NCBI GenBank assembly: GCA_903900845.1
Contig: CAIUOU010000071.1
Span: forward strand, 1 to 38,945
Direction: 5' to 3'
DNA: 38,945 nucleotides
Origin: an uncultured Opitutia bacterium
Lineage (GTDB): Bacteria; Verrucomicrobiota; Verrucomicrobiia; Opitutales; Opitutaceae
Part shown: piece by piece, positions 8,580 through 19,446 of the stretch
Numbering within the stretch: position 1 is the first letter of the stretch
Layout: the number at the start of each line of letters is the position of its first letter
Notes under the pieces: model-generated
Told to the model about the DNA's origin: nothing
What the model saw: the letters and a program-made list of their open reading frames with translations, nothing else
Databases searched by the model: none
Program-made: the position numbers and the translations under genes

Positions 8580-10406
8580 GTGAAGACGACCCGCACCGCT
8601 CAGCCGCTCTCGAGCAACCAGCACCTTCTCCGTTGGGTGGAGAAGATGGCCGCGCTGTGTGCGCCCGACGCGATCCATTGGGTCGATGGCTCGCAGGCGG
8701 AGTATGACGCCCTCTGCGCGCAGATGGTCGGCTCGGGCACCCTGACTCGGCTGAACGAGAAGCTTTGGCCGGGCTGCTACTACGCGCGCAGCGACGCCAG
8801 CGACGTGGCGCGCGTCGAGGACCGGACGTTCATCTGCTCCCATTCCCGGGAGGCGGCGGGGCCGACCAACAATTGGGAGAACCCCTTCGAGATGCGGCGT
8901 AAGCTCCGGGAGCTGTTCTCCAGCTGCATGCGCGGGCGCACGATGTACGTCTTGCCGTTCAGCATGGGGCCGGTCGGTTCCCCGATGTCGCAGATCGGCG
9001 TCGAACTCACCGACTCCCCTTACGTGGTGGTGAACATGCGCATCATGGCGCGCATCGGTCTTCCGGTGTTCCGTGAGATCGACAAGGGCGAGAAACGCGT
9101 GGTGCCTTGCCTGCACTCCGTCGGCGCGCCGCTCGCTCCGGGTCAGAAGGACGTCGCGTGGCCGTGCAATCCCGAGAAGTACATCGTCCACTTCCCCGAG
9201 ACGCGCGAGATTTGGAGCTACGGCTCGGGCTATGGCGGCAACGCCCTGCTTGGCAAGAAGTGCTTCGCGCTCCGCATCGCCTCGAACATGGCGCGCGACG
9301 AGGGTTGGATGGCCGAGCACATGCTGATCCTCGGCGTCGAGGATCCGCGCGGCGAGAAGACCTATGTCGCGGCCGCCTTTCCCAGCGCGTGCGGCAAGAC
9401 CAACTTCGCGATGATGGTCCCGCCGGCTTCGTTCCAGGAGCGTGGCTGGAAGGTCTGGACCGTGGGCGACGACATCGCGTGGATCCGACCCGACGCCGAC
9501 GGCCGCCTCCATGCCATCAATCCGGAGGCGGGTTTCTTCGGGGTGGCGCCGGGCACGTCGGTGCGCACCAACCCGAACGCCATGGCGGCCCTGGCGCGCA
9601 ACACGATCTTTACCAACGTGGCGCTGACGCCCGAGGGGGGCGTGTGGTGGGAGGGCATGACTGAGACGCCGCCGGCGCGGCTCAGCGACTGGCAGGGCAA
9701 CGAATGGACGCCCGAGATCGCCCGCGCGACGGGCGCCAAGGCGGCCCATCCCAACGCCCGTTTCACCGCGCCGGCCTCGCAGTGCCCGACCATCGATCCC
9801 GCCTGGGAGAACCCGGAGGGCGTGCCGATCAGCGCGATCATCTTCGGCGGCCGCCGCGCCACCACGATGCCGTTGGTTTACCAAGCGTTCAATTGGAGCT
9901 CGGGGGTCTACCTCGGCGCGACGATGGGTTCGGAAATGACCGCGGCCGCCGCCGGCACGCTCGGCAAGGTGCGCCGCGACCCGATGGCCATGCTGCCGTT
10001 CTGCGGCTACCACATGGGCGACTATTTCCGCCATTGGATCATGATGCAGAAGCGCCTCCGCGAGACGCCGCGCATCTTCCATGTGAATTGGTTCCGCAAG
10101 GACGCCGACGGCCGTTTCCTCTGGCCCGGCTTCGGCGAGAATATGCGCGTGCTCAAGTGGATCGTCGACCGTGCCCGCGGTCGGGCGCTCGGGCGTGAGA
10201 CGCCGATCGGCTGGATGCCGCGGTACGATGATCTCGACTGGACCGGGCTGGATTATCCGCGCGAAAACTTCGAGGTCCTGCAAGAGTTCGACCGCGCTCT
10301 CTGGCGGACCGAGGTCATCGGCCACGAGGAGCTCTTCCTCGACCTGCGCGACCGTTTGCCGAAGGAGATGCTCTTCGAGCGCGAGCTCTTGATCTGCCGG
10401 ATGTAG
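8580..10406 (+). CDS. pckG: Phosphoenolpyruvate carboxykinase (GTP)
   Basis: A 608-residue cytosolic enzyme converting oxaloacetate + GTP to PEP + GDP + CO2, the entry step of gluconeogenesis. GTG 8580 gives the family length of about 600; the next in-frame ATG at 8647 would remove conserved N-terminal sequence. Key motifs are the P-loop with the reactive cysteine, PSACGKTN (Cys271), the [12 protein letters not shown] segment, and the C-terminal lid region [19 protein letters not shown]. It follows the dicarboxylate symporter, and its stop codon TAG overlaps the GTG start of the next gene by one base, so the three genes probably form one transcript. Confidence 0.96.
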   Translation: MKTTRTAQPLSSNQHLLRWVEKMAALCAPDAIHWVDGSQAEYDALCAQMVGSGTLTRLNEKLWPGCYYARSDASDVARVEDRTFICSHSREAAGPTNNWENPFEMRRKLRELFSSCMRGRTMYVLPFSMGPVGSPMSQIGVELTDSPYVVVNMRIMARIGLPVFREIDKGEKRVVPCLHSVGAPLAPGQKDVAWPCNPEKYIVHFPETREIWSYGSGYGGNALLGKKCFALRIASNMARDEGWMAEHMLILGVEDPRGEKTYVAAAFPSACGKTNFAMMVPPASFQERGWKVWTVGDDIAWIRPDADGRLHAINPEAGFFGVAPGTSVRTNPNAMAALARNTIFTNVALTPEGGVWWEGMTETPPARLSDWQGNEWTPEIARATGAKAAHPNARFTAPASQCPTIDPAWENPEGVPISAIIFGGRRATTMPLVYQAFNWSSGVYLGATMGSEMTAAAAGTLGKVRRDPMAMLPFCGYHMGDYFRHWIMMQKRLRETPRIFHVNWFRKDADGRFLWPGFGENMRVLKWIVDRARGRALGRETPIGWMPRYDDLDWTGLDYPRENFEVLQEFDRALWRTEVIGHEELFLDLRDRLPKEMLFERELLICRM

Positions 10407-12307
10407 TGCCGGTGCGTGCGAATCGGTCTCATTCCTTGAACGCCGAACCCCCCCGGTTGAAACCCGCGGGTTCCGCCGTCCGCGCGGGACGCTGGCTGAC
10501 TCTTCTCATCACGGTCGTCCTTGCCGCGAGTTGGACGGGATCGCTGGTCCAGACCTCCGGCGGGCGTGTCGAGGTCACGGGATTCACGCTCCCGGCCCAG
10601 AATGGCCAGTGGGTGGCAGCCGACCTCTATCGTCCGCGGAGCGCCACCAAGGACGCCCCAGCCCCGCTCGTCGTCGTGGTGCCGGGTTTCCAGCGGACCA
10701 AGGAGACGCTGGGCAACATCGCCATTGAACTGGCGCGCCGCGGCGTGGTGGCGATCGCCATTGATCCGTACGCGCAGGGTTCGTCGAGCGCGTCCCTCAG
10801 CACGCAGGCGGCGACCACCGAGGGCTACGGGATGTTCGCGATGGTCGAGTACGCGGCGTCAACGCCGGCGCTGAACTACGTCGACAAGACGCGCATCGCG
10901 GCGACGGGCCATTCGGCGGGCGGCAACGCCGCGATCCGCGGGGCGAGTTTCTTCGGCAAGCAGGCGAAGGCGGGTGGTCGCCCCAGCGTGCTGCACTCGG
11001 TGTTCGTCTCGGGTTACGTACTAACCCTCACGGACAACGTCCTGCGCGACGTGCGCTCCAACGTCGGCATCAGCTATGCCCTGTATGACGAGGGCGCTTA
11101 CCGCAATGAGCTGGGCCACGGGGACATGCGGCGGGCGCCCGAGGCGCTGCGGTTGGTCAACTCGGGTCGCGCGAAGGACGAGCCGCGGCTCGGCGAGATT
11201 GAGCCAGGTCTTTTCTACGGTGACGTCGCCGCCCGGAACCTCCGCGTCGTGTTCAACGAGCGCGTCATCCATCCGCTGCAGCCCTACGACCGCGAATCGA
11301 CCGCGAACCAGATTGATTTCTTCATTCGGGTTTTCGGTCTGAAAGACGTGCCGCCGCCGGCGGATCAGATCTGGTTCTGGAAGGACCTGTGCGGGCTGGT
11401 GGCGTTGGTCGCGGCGTTGCTCGCGCTGGTGCCGTTCGCGCGGTTGCTGCTGGAGATCCCGTGGTTCGCGCGGATCGCGCGGCCGGTGCCGTCCGCGTCC
11501 CCCTCGCCGGTTGGGGCGGGCCGCTGGGTGCATTGGAGCGTGTTCGTGACCGGCGCGGCGATCGCCTGCGCGACTTACATCCCGCTCTGCGAGCTCTCGC
11601 AGCAGGTGTTCAAGGCGGCATCCAACCGCGAACCCACGTGGTTTTTCCCGCAGCGCATGAACAACGCCGTCATGATGTGGGCGTTCATCAACGGTCTGGT
11701 CGGTTTCGCGCTCTTCTTTGGCGTGTATCGTTTCTTCGGGCGCCGGCGCGGCGCTGATCCAGTGAATTGGGGCGCGGCTATCGGCGCCGGCGACCTGGCC
11801 CGCACCGCGCTGCTGGCGCTCGCGGTCTACCTCGGGTTCTTCGGCCTGCTCGGTGCCGTCCACGCGGTGTGGCACGTCGACTACCGCTTTACCTTCCTCG
11901 GCGCGCGGCCGCTTGAAGCGGTGGTTTTCCCGCAGCTCGCCATGTACCTGCCGTGCTTCCTGGTCTTTTTCGTCTCGAATTCGCTCCGCGCCAACGCGGC
12001 CCTGCGTTTCGCGGGCCAGCCCGAGTGGCGCGGCCGGTTATGGGCGGGTCTCGCCAACTCACTCGGTCTCCTGCTGATCATCGTGATCCAATACACCACG
12101 TTCGCGCGCACCGGCATCGTCTTCTGGACCGACGGCTGGCTCTACGTGAACCTGCTCTTCGGCGTGGTGCCGATGATGTTCTTCCTGCCTTTCTTCCACC
12201 GGGCCTTCTTCGGCCTGACCGGCCGGATCTACCTCGGTCCCCTCGTGATGGCCCTCGTCTTCATCACGATGCTCCTCACCAACTCCGTCACCTACATCCC
12301 GCTCTGA
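10406..12307 (+). CDS. Alpha/beta hydrolase fused to a multi-span membrane domain
   Basis: A protein of about 633 residues. Residues ~27-47 are a membrane anchor. Residues ~60-310 form an alpha/beta hydrolase domain with VVVVPGFQRTKETLG and nucleophile elbow GHSAGG (Ser170). From ~325 onward there are about eight hydrophobic helices ending at the C-terminus. The hydrolase probably faces the periplasm, but topology is inferred. The start is uncertain: GTG 10406 overlaps the pckG stop by one base, and GTG 10412 or TTG 10436 are alternatives. The acid and histidine of the triad could not be assigned with confidence. Substrate is unknown; a dienelactone-hydrolase/esterase-like role is possible. 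Confidence 0.8.
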   Translation: MPVRANRSHSLNAEPPRLKPAGSAVRAGRWLTLLITVVLAASWTGSLVQTSGGRVEVTGFTLPAQNGQWVAADLYRPRSATKDAPAPLVVVVPGFQRTKETLGNIAIELARRGVVAIAIDPYAQGSSSASLSTQAATTEGYGMFAMVEYAASTPALNYVDKTRIAATGHSAGGNAAIRGASFFGKQAKAGGRPSVLHSVFVSGYVLTLTDNVLRDVRSNVGISYALYDEGAYRNELGHGDMRRAPEALRLVNSGRAKDEPRLGEIEPGLFYGDVAARNLRVVFNERVIHPLQPYDRESTANQIDFFIRVFGLKDVPPPADQIWFWKDLCGLVALVAALLALVPFARLLLEIPWFARIARPVPSASPSPVGAGRWVHWSVFVTGAAIACATYIPLCELSQQVFKAASNREPTWFFPQRMNNAVMMWAFINGLVGFALFFGVYRFFGRRRGADPVNWGAAIGAGDLARTALLALAVYLGFFGLLGAVHAVWHVDYRFTFLGARPLEAVVFPQLAMYLPCFLVFFVSNSLRANAALRFAGQPEWRGRLWAGLANSLGLLLIIVIQYTTFARTGIVFWTDGWLYVNLLFGVVPMMFFLPFFHRAFFGLTGRIYLGPLVMALVFITMLLTNSVTYIPL

Positions 12308-12313
12308 ACCTGC

Positions 12314-12346
12314 CCGAGCTCGCGACGCGATACGTCGCGAGCTCGG
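12314..12346. terminator. Perfect 14-bp stem-loop between convergent genes
   Basis: Arms CCGAGCTCGCGACG (12314-12327) and CGTCGCGAGCTCGG (12333-12346) pair perfectly around the loop CGATA. The hairpin lies 6 bp after the hydrolase stop and 28 bp before the end of the leftward sulfatase gene, so it is placed to end transcription from both sides. There is no T-tract, so it may act as a Rho-assisted barrier or an mRNA 3'-end stabiliser rather than a classic intrinsic terminator. Confidence 0.65.
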
Positions 12347-12374
12347 TGGGCACTGAGCGATGCGCTGGGTGGGC

Positions 12375-13853
12375 TCAGGGGAACTTCGGCTTGGGGCCGA
12401 TGGCGTCGGCGCGCACGGTGCCGTCGGCGGCGATCAGCGGGGCGGCGTTCGCGACGCGCCCGAGCGGGCGGCAACCGGGCCCGATACCTTCGCGGCCGAG
12501 ATCGCCGTCCGTGGCCGCGGCGATCGCAGTGAGGCGGTGGACGATGTCGGCATTATCAGCGGCGACGTTGCGCGCCTCGCCGACGTCGGTCTCGAGGTTG
12601 TACAGTTCGCCTTTGGCCAGGTGGAGTTTCCACGCTCCGGAGCGAACCGCCTCGAGCACGAAGCCGCGGTGGTAAAGGAAGGTGTCGCGCGGGTGCGCCT
12701 TGGGGTCGCCCTTCAGGATCGGGGATTGATCGACGCCATCGAGACGGCGGCCCGCGGGCAGCGGCGCGCCGGCGAGCGAGGCAAAGGTGGGTAGAATGTC
12801 GCACATGGCGGTGATGGCCGGGGTGGACGTGCCGGCGGGGATCGTGCCGGGCCACCAAGCGATTCCGGGCACGCGGATGCCGCCCTCGAGGGTGGAGCTC
12901 TTGCTGCCGCGGAGCGGGGTGTTGGTGGCGCCCTGGTTCACCGGTCCACCGTTGTCAGAGACGAAGAGCACCAAGGTGCGGCGGTCGAGACCAAGGCTCC
13001 GGAGGCATTCAAGGATTTGTCCCACGCTCCAGTCGACCTCCTCGATCCAGTCACCGAGGAGACCGTTGGGGGACTTGCCGCGGAATTCGGCGTGCGGGTA
13101 CAGCGGGAAGTGCACGGCGTTGTGCGCGAGGTAGAGGAGGAACGGCCGGTCGCGGCGGTCGCGGATGAACGTGACGGCGCGCTCGGTGTAGACGCGGGTG
13201 TACTCGGCCTGGTCGGAGGCGCGGACGCGTCCGACCACGGTATTCCCCTCCATGATCGGCAACGGGGGCTGGCTGGCACGGAGGCCGGTGCCGTCGTCCT
13301 CAAAGGCGGGAGCGCCCTTCTTCGGGGGGGCCTTGGGGGTCGGGAGCGGGGCGCCGAAGTTGCTCTTCACGCCCTCGGCGGCGGGGCCCATGTCGTTGGA
13401 GTACGGGATGCCGTGGTACATCTCGAAGCCCTGTTGCAGGGGGAGAAAAGGCTTCTGGTCGCCGAGGTGCCATTTGCCGATGCAACCGGTCGCGTAGCCC
13501 GCGCCCTTCAGAACGTCCGCGATGGTGACCTCGTCCGGGTGAAGGCCGATGGCCGCCCCCGGGAAGAGCACGTGCGGGATCGGCAGGGCGCGTTTTGGAT
13601 AGGAGCCGGTGAGGAGCGACGCACGCGACGGCGAGCAGACCGGCGCGGCGTAGTGGCTGAGGAGCTTACGCCCCTCGGCCGCCATCCGATCGAGGTGCGG
13701 CGTGCGGTTGGTGGAACCCCAGGAGCCGAGCTCGCGGTAGCCGAGGTCATCGATGTTGATGACGATGAAATTGGGCCGGTCCGCGGTGGCAGCGTGCGCG
13801 ACGCCGGAGCCGGCGAGCGCCAGGCAAAGGAGAGAAAAGCGGGGGAGGTGCAT
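12375..13853 (-). CDS. Secreted sulfatase (arylsulfatase A-like, type I)
   Basis: A 492-residue sulfatase with a signal peptide (MHLPRFSLLCLALAGSGVAHA). It hydrolyses sulfate esters, and the target is probably a sulfated polysaccharide or glycan. The C-x-P-S-R formylglycine motif is CSPSR, with Cys73 the residue that must be oxidised to formylglycine. The N-terminal INIDDLGY supplies the calcium-binding aspartates, GKWHLG is typical of the family, and FVSDNGG carries the later Asp/Asn pair. It starts 4 bp after the stop of the upstream sulfatase gene, so the two are co-transcribed. No maturase gene (anSME or FGE) is in the window. Confidence 0.95.
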   Translation of the reverse strand: MHLPRFSLLCLALAGSGVAHAATADRPNFIVINIDDLGYRELGSWGSTNRTPHLDRMAAEGRKLLSHYAAPVCSPSRASLLTGSYPKRALPIPHVLFPGAAIGLHPDEVTIADVLKGAGYATGCIGKWHLGDQKPFLPLQQGFEMYHGIPYSNDMGPAAEGVKSNFGAPLPTPKAPPKKGAPAFEDDGTGLRASQPPLPIMEGNTVVGRVRASDQAEYTRVYTERAVTFIRDRRDRPFLLYLAHNAVHFPLYPHAEFRGKSPNGLLGDWIEEVDWSVGQILECLRSLGLDRRTLVLFVSDNGGPVNQGATNTPLRGSKSSTLEGGIRVPGIAWWPGTIPAGTSTPAITAMCDILPTFASLAGAPLPAGRRLDGVDQSPILKGDPKAHPRDTFLYHRGFVLEAVRSGAWKLHLAKGELYNLETDVGEARNVAADNADIVHRLTAIAAATDGDLGREGIGPGCRPLGRVANAAPLIAADGTVRADAIGPKPKFP

Positions 13854-13857
13854 GGGG

Positions 13858-15354
13858 TTATCGTTTCTGCCTGGTTTTCTTCGCGGAGGGGGAGCCGGCG
13901 GCGGCGAGGGAATCGACGTCGGGCAGGGGAAGGTAATCCCAATCGAGAATCATTTTTTCCGCCAAGGCGACGCGCAGACCTTGTTCGACCTCCCGCAGCG
14001 CGGGACTGCCGCTCAGGTTCTTCAGCTCGGAGGGATCGGACTCGAGGTCGTACAACTCGTAGACCGGACGTGGGTGCGAGAAGTAAGTGGCGGCGACGCC
14101 GGGGGAAAGCGTGCCCGCGGCGTGTGCGGCGGTGATTTCGCGCCACGCGGCGCCGCCGGCGGAGTCGACCGGGGAGTAGGGGATCCAGGGCGTGCAATTG
14201 TAGATGAACTTGTAGCGATCCGAGCGCACGGCGCGGGACAGGTCGTAGCCGCTGTTGCGCATGTTCACGGTCACCGGCGCGGAGCCATGGGGGCCGCGTT
14301 CGGTGAACACATGCCGGCGCGGCGTGAAGTTCTCGCCGTGGAGCAGCGGAAGGAAACTGACGCCGCTCATGCGCGGTCCGGGTGCGAGCCCGGCCGCGGC
14401 GAGGAGCGTCGGCGCGATGTCCTCGCCGCTAAGCAGCGCGCGGGATTCACCCCCGGGCCCGATGACACCGGGCCAGCGGATGACGAGCGGCACGTTGCAG
14501 CCGGGATCGTAGAGCGAGCCTTTGCCGTGGGGCAGCGCGGCGCCGTTGTCGCCGGCGAAGATCACCAGGGTGTCATTGGCGCGGCCGAAGCGCTCCAGGA
14601 TCGCGAGCACGCGGCCCATCGCCGCGTCGACGCGGTTCACCTCGGCGCAGTAATCAGCGAGTTGCTCGCGCATGCCCGGCAGGTCGGGCCAGTGCGGGGG
14701 GAGCTTCAGCGAGGCGGGAGGCGGCCGGAACTCGGCCGGCGCGTTCCACACGTGATGCGGATCGCTGAAATTGAGCCAGAGGGCGAAAGGCTTGCCGGCG
14801 GGAACACTCTTGAGGAATTCCTCGGTCTGCTCGACGGCCTGCTCGTCGGAGCCGGTGCGCAGGTAATCGACGCGGTCGGCGAACGTCCGCAGTCCGTTAC
14901 GTTCCATGATGCCGCTGATCTCGGGTCCGCCCCGGGCGGTGCCGCTCCGGGCGGAGCCGTCGAGATGGAACGAACGCCCGGCGATGCCGGTCTGGTAGCC
15001 GCCCTTCTGGCGCAGCAGTTCGAGGAACGTCACCTCGTCGCGCGGCAGCGCCGCGGAGAAGCGCGTCATGCGCGCGGCGACCGCGGAGCGGCCGGTGAGA
15101 TAGCCGGCGCGGGAGGGCACGCATTGCGGGGCGACCGTGAAAAACCGATGGAAGCGCATGCCGCCGGCGGCGAGGCGGTCGATATTGGGCGTGCGGACGT
15201 TCGCATCGCCGTAGCAGGACAGGAACGGGTAGCTGTGGTCGTCGGAGAGAACGAACAGGATGTTCGGCCGCGCGGGAGCCGCGGCCGGAGCGGCGGAGGC
15301 CGCGGCAAGCGCGAAGGCGATGCACCGGATAAGATACAAAGTGCGAAGGGGCAT
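13858..15354 (-). CDS. Secreted sulfatase (type I), second paralogue
   Basis: A 498-residue sulfatase, first gene of the sulfatase pair. ATG 15354 (MPLRTLYLIRCIAFALAAA) gives a signal peptide; the frame runs further upstream without a good start. The formylglycine motif is CVPSR (Cys78), with the metal-binding aspartates in FVLSDDHSYPF and FAGDNGAALPHGKG. The C-terminus is Lys/Arg-rich. It is clearly divergent from its neighbour (different spacing and inserts), so the two probably act on different sulfate positions or sugars. A LacI-type operator-like palindrome lies 57 bp upstream of the start. Substrate cannot be assigned from sequence alone. Confidence 0.94.
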   Translation of the reverse strand: MPLRTLYLIRCIAFALAAASAAPAAAPARPNILFVLSDDHSYPFLSCYGDANVRTPNIDRLAAGGMRFHRFFTVAPQCVPSRAGYLTGRSAVAARMTRFSAALPRDEVTFLELLRQKGGYQTGIAGRSFHLDGSARSGTARGGPEISGIMERNGLRTFADRVDYLRTGSDEQAVEQTEEFLKSVPAGKPFALWLNFSDPHHVWNAPAEFRPPPASLKLPPHWPDLPGMREQLADYCAEVNRVDAAMGRVLAILERFGRANDTLVIFAGDNGAALPHGKGSLYDPGCNVPLVIRWPGVIGPGGESRALLSGEDIAPTLLAAAGLAPGPRMSGVSFLPLLHGENFTPRRHVFTERGPHGSAPVTVNMRNSGYDLSRAVRSDRYKFIYNCTPWIPYSPVDSAGGAAWREITAAHAAGTLSPGVAATYFSHPRPVYELYDLESDPSELKNLSGSPALREVEQGLRVALAEKMILDWDYLPLPDVDSLAAAGSPSAKKTRQKR

Positions 15355-15411
15355 GCAGGAGAATTGACGGTGGCGGGAGTAGGCGACCAGCGGGAAAACC
15401 TGCGCTGAAAC

Positions 15412-15421
15412 AAACCGGTTT
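15412..15421. promoter_or_regulatory. LacI-type operator-like palindrome upstream of the sulfatases
   Basis: AAACCGGTTT is a perfect 10-bp palindrome with the central CG and A/T-rich flanks typical of LacI/GalR-family operators. It lies 57 bp upstream of the second sulfatase's ATG (15354, minus strand), where a repressor could control the sulfatase pair. No regulator gene is nearby. The rest of 15355-15560 holds no gene; it also contains a 7-bp hairpin CTGCGGT-ATGC-ACCGCAG at 15464-15481 of unknown meaning. Confidence 0.45.
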
Positions 15422-15559
15422 AAGCGCGGATTCCGCCGGCACACTTAGCCGCGACCGAAGCCCCTGCGGTATGCACCGCAGTGGTGTAGCCGCGGCTGCT
15501 GCCGCGGACCACGTCGTGGGCGCGACTTTCCCCGGTCTCTGTCTCCGGGCAGCGAAAGC

Positions 15560-15593
15560 AAAAAGCCCCGCGCCTGGTGGGGCGCGGGGCTTT
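15560..15593 (-). terminator. Intrinsic terminator after ppdK
   Basis: A 13-bp perfect stem (15562-15574 pairing with 15581-15593) around a six-base loop, GC-rich at its core (GCCCCGCGCC). Read on the minus strand it ends in a run of five T from 15564 down to 15560. It begins 24 bp after the stop of the pyruvate phosphate dikinase gene and fits a Rho-independent terminator for it. Confidence 0.88.
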
Positions 15594-15617
15594 GGAGATG
15601 AGCTGCAGCGGATTCGC

Positions 15618-18401
<2,784 letters not shown>

Positions 18402-18582
18402 GGTGATGAGGATGTGGTTGGAAAAAAGGTGGGCGGCGTCTGCGCAGGAAATGGGGAGGCAATAGGTCGGGCGGGGTGAGTGTCAACGATGCAGGCGGGC
18501 TGCGGCGCGCCGTTTCCCTGATCCGCGGGCAAACCGGCCCGCGCCGCACATCACGCTTCCGTTTTGGAAAAAAGCCCCCACG

Positions 18583-19419
18583 ATGCGCGCCCTTTTCGAC
18601 GTGAGCCCGACCGAGAACCAATCCGACGATCCGTACACTCCCGCCGAGGTGCAGGTCTCGCCGCGGGAAAAGCCGATGGGGTTCTGGCAGCACATCGATG
18701 AATTGCGCGGGGTGCTGCTGAAGAGCGTGATCGTGTTCGCGATCTGCGCGGTGTTCGTCGGATTCTTCGTCACCGAGTCGATGGAGGCCCTCCGCTGGCC
18801 GCTGGACTACGTCGCGAAAGATTATCCGGATTTCGACACCAAGCTGGGCACCATCTCGCTGATGGAGGTGTTCACGATGATCATCCAGCTGTGCGTCTTT
18901 GGAGGGCTGCTGCTGGCTTCGCCTTTCATCCTCTTCTTCATCGGGCAGTTCGTTTCTCCGGCGCTGACCGAGCGGGAGACGAAGGCGATCAAGCCCTTGT
19001 GCTTCTCGGCGCTGGTGTTGTTCCTGCTCGGTTCCGCCTTCAGCTTCTTCCTGCTCATGCCGAGCACGGTGCGGATCGCGATCGAGCTCAACCAGGCGAT
19101 GGGCCTCGAGACCCGCTGGACCGCCGGCAACTACTTCACGACGCTCACCTGGCTCGTTCTAGGCACCGGTGCCGTTTTTGAGTTCCCGCTCGTGATCGTA
19201 TTACTGGTCTGGCTCGGGGTGCTCACCACGGAGTTCCTCCGCAAGTACCGGCGGCACGCGATCGTGCTCATCTTCGTCATCGCCGCGATCGTGACGCCCA
19301 CGCCCGATCCGGTCACCCAGACGATCTTCGCGGCGCCGCTTTACGCGTTGTTCGAGATCTCGATCCTGGTTTCTTCGCGGGTCGAGAAACGCAAGCGGAT
19401 CGCCCGCGCCGCGGTCTGA
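18583..19419 (+). CDS. tatC: Twin-arginine translocase subunit TatC
   Basis: A 278-residue inner-membrane protein that recognises twin-arginine signal peptides and exports folded proteins with TatA. Six hydrophobic helices follow an unusually long polar N-terminus of about 30 residues. Diagnostic segments are FWQHIDELRGVLLKS (the cytoplasmic signal-binding Glu), VFEFPLVIVLLVW, and the late loop IVTPTPDPVTQTIFAAPLYA. An internal ATG at 18676 would give a more usual N-terminus. It diverges from ppdK across 181 bp (18402-18582). The kinase-NagB fusion follows after 27 bp. No tatA or tatB is in the window. Confidence 0.95.
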   Translation: MRALFDVSPTENQSDDPYTPAEVQVSPREKPMGFWQHIDELRGVLLKSVIVFAICAVFVGFFVTESMEALRWPLDYVAKDYPDFDTKLGTISLMEVFTMIIQLCVFGGLLLASPFILFFIGQFVSPALTERETKAIKPLCFSALVLFLLGSAFSFFLLMPSTVRIAIELNQAMGLETRWTAGNYFTTLTWLVLGTGAVFEFPLVIVLLVWLGVLTTEFLRKYRRHAIVLIFVIAAIVTPTPDPVTQTIFAAPLYALFEISILVSSRVEKRKRIARAAV

Positions 19420-19446
19420 GCGGGCTCCGGCGGCGTCCGTCGCCAA

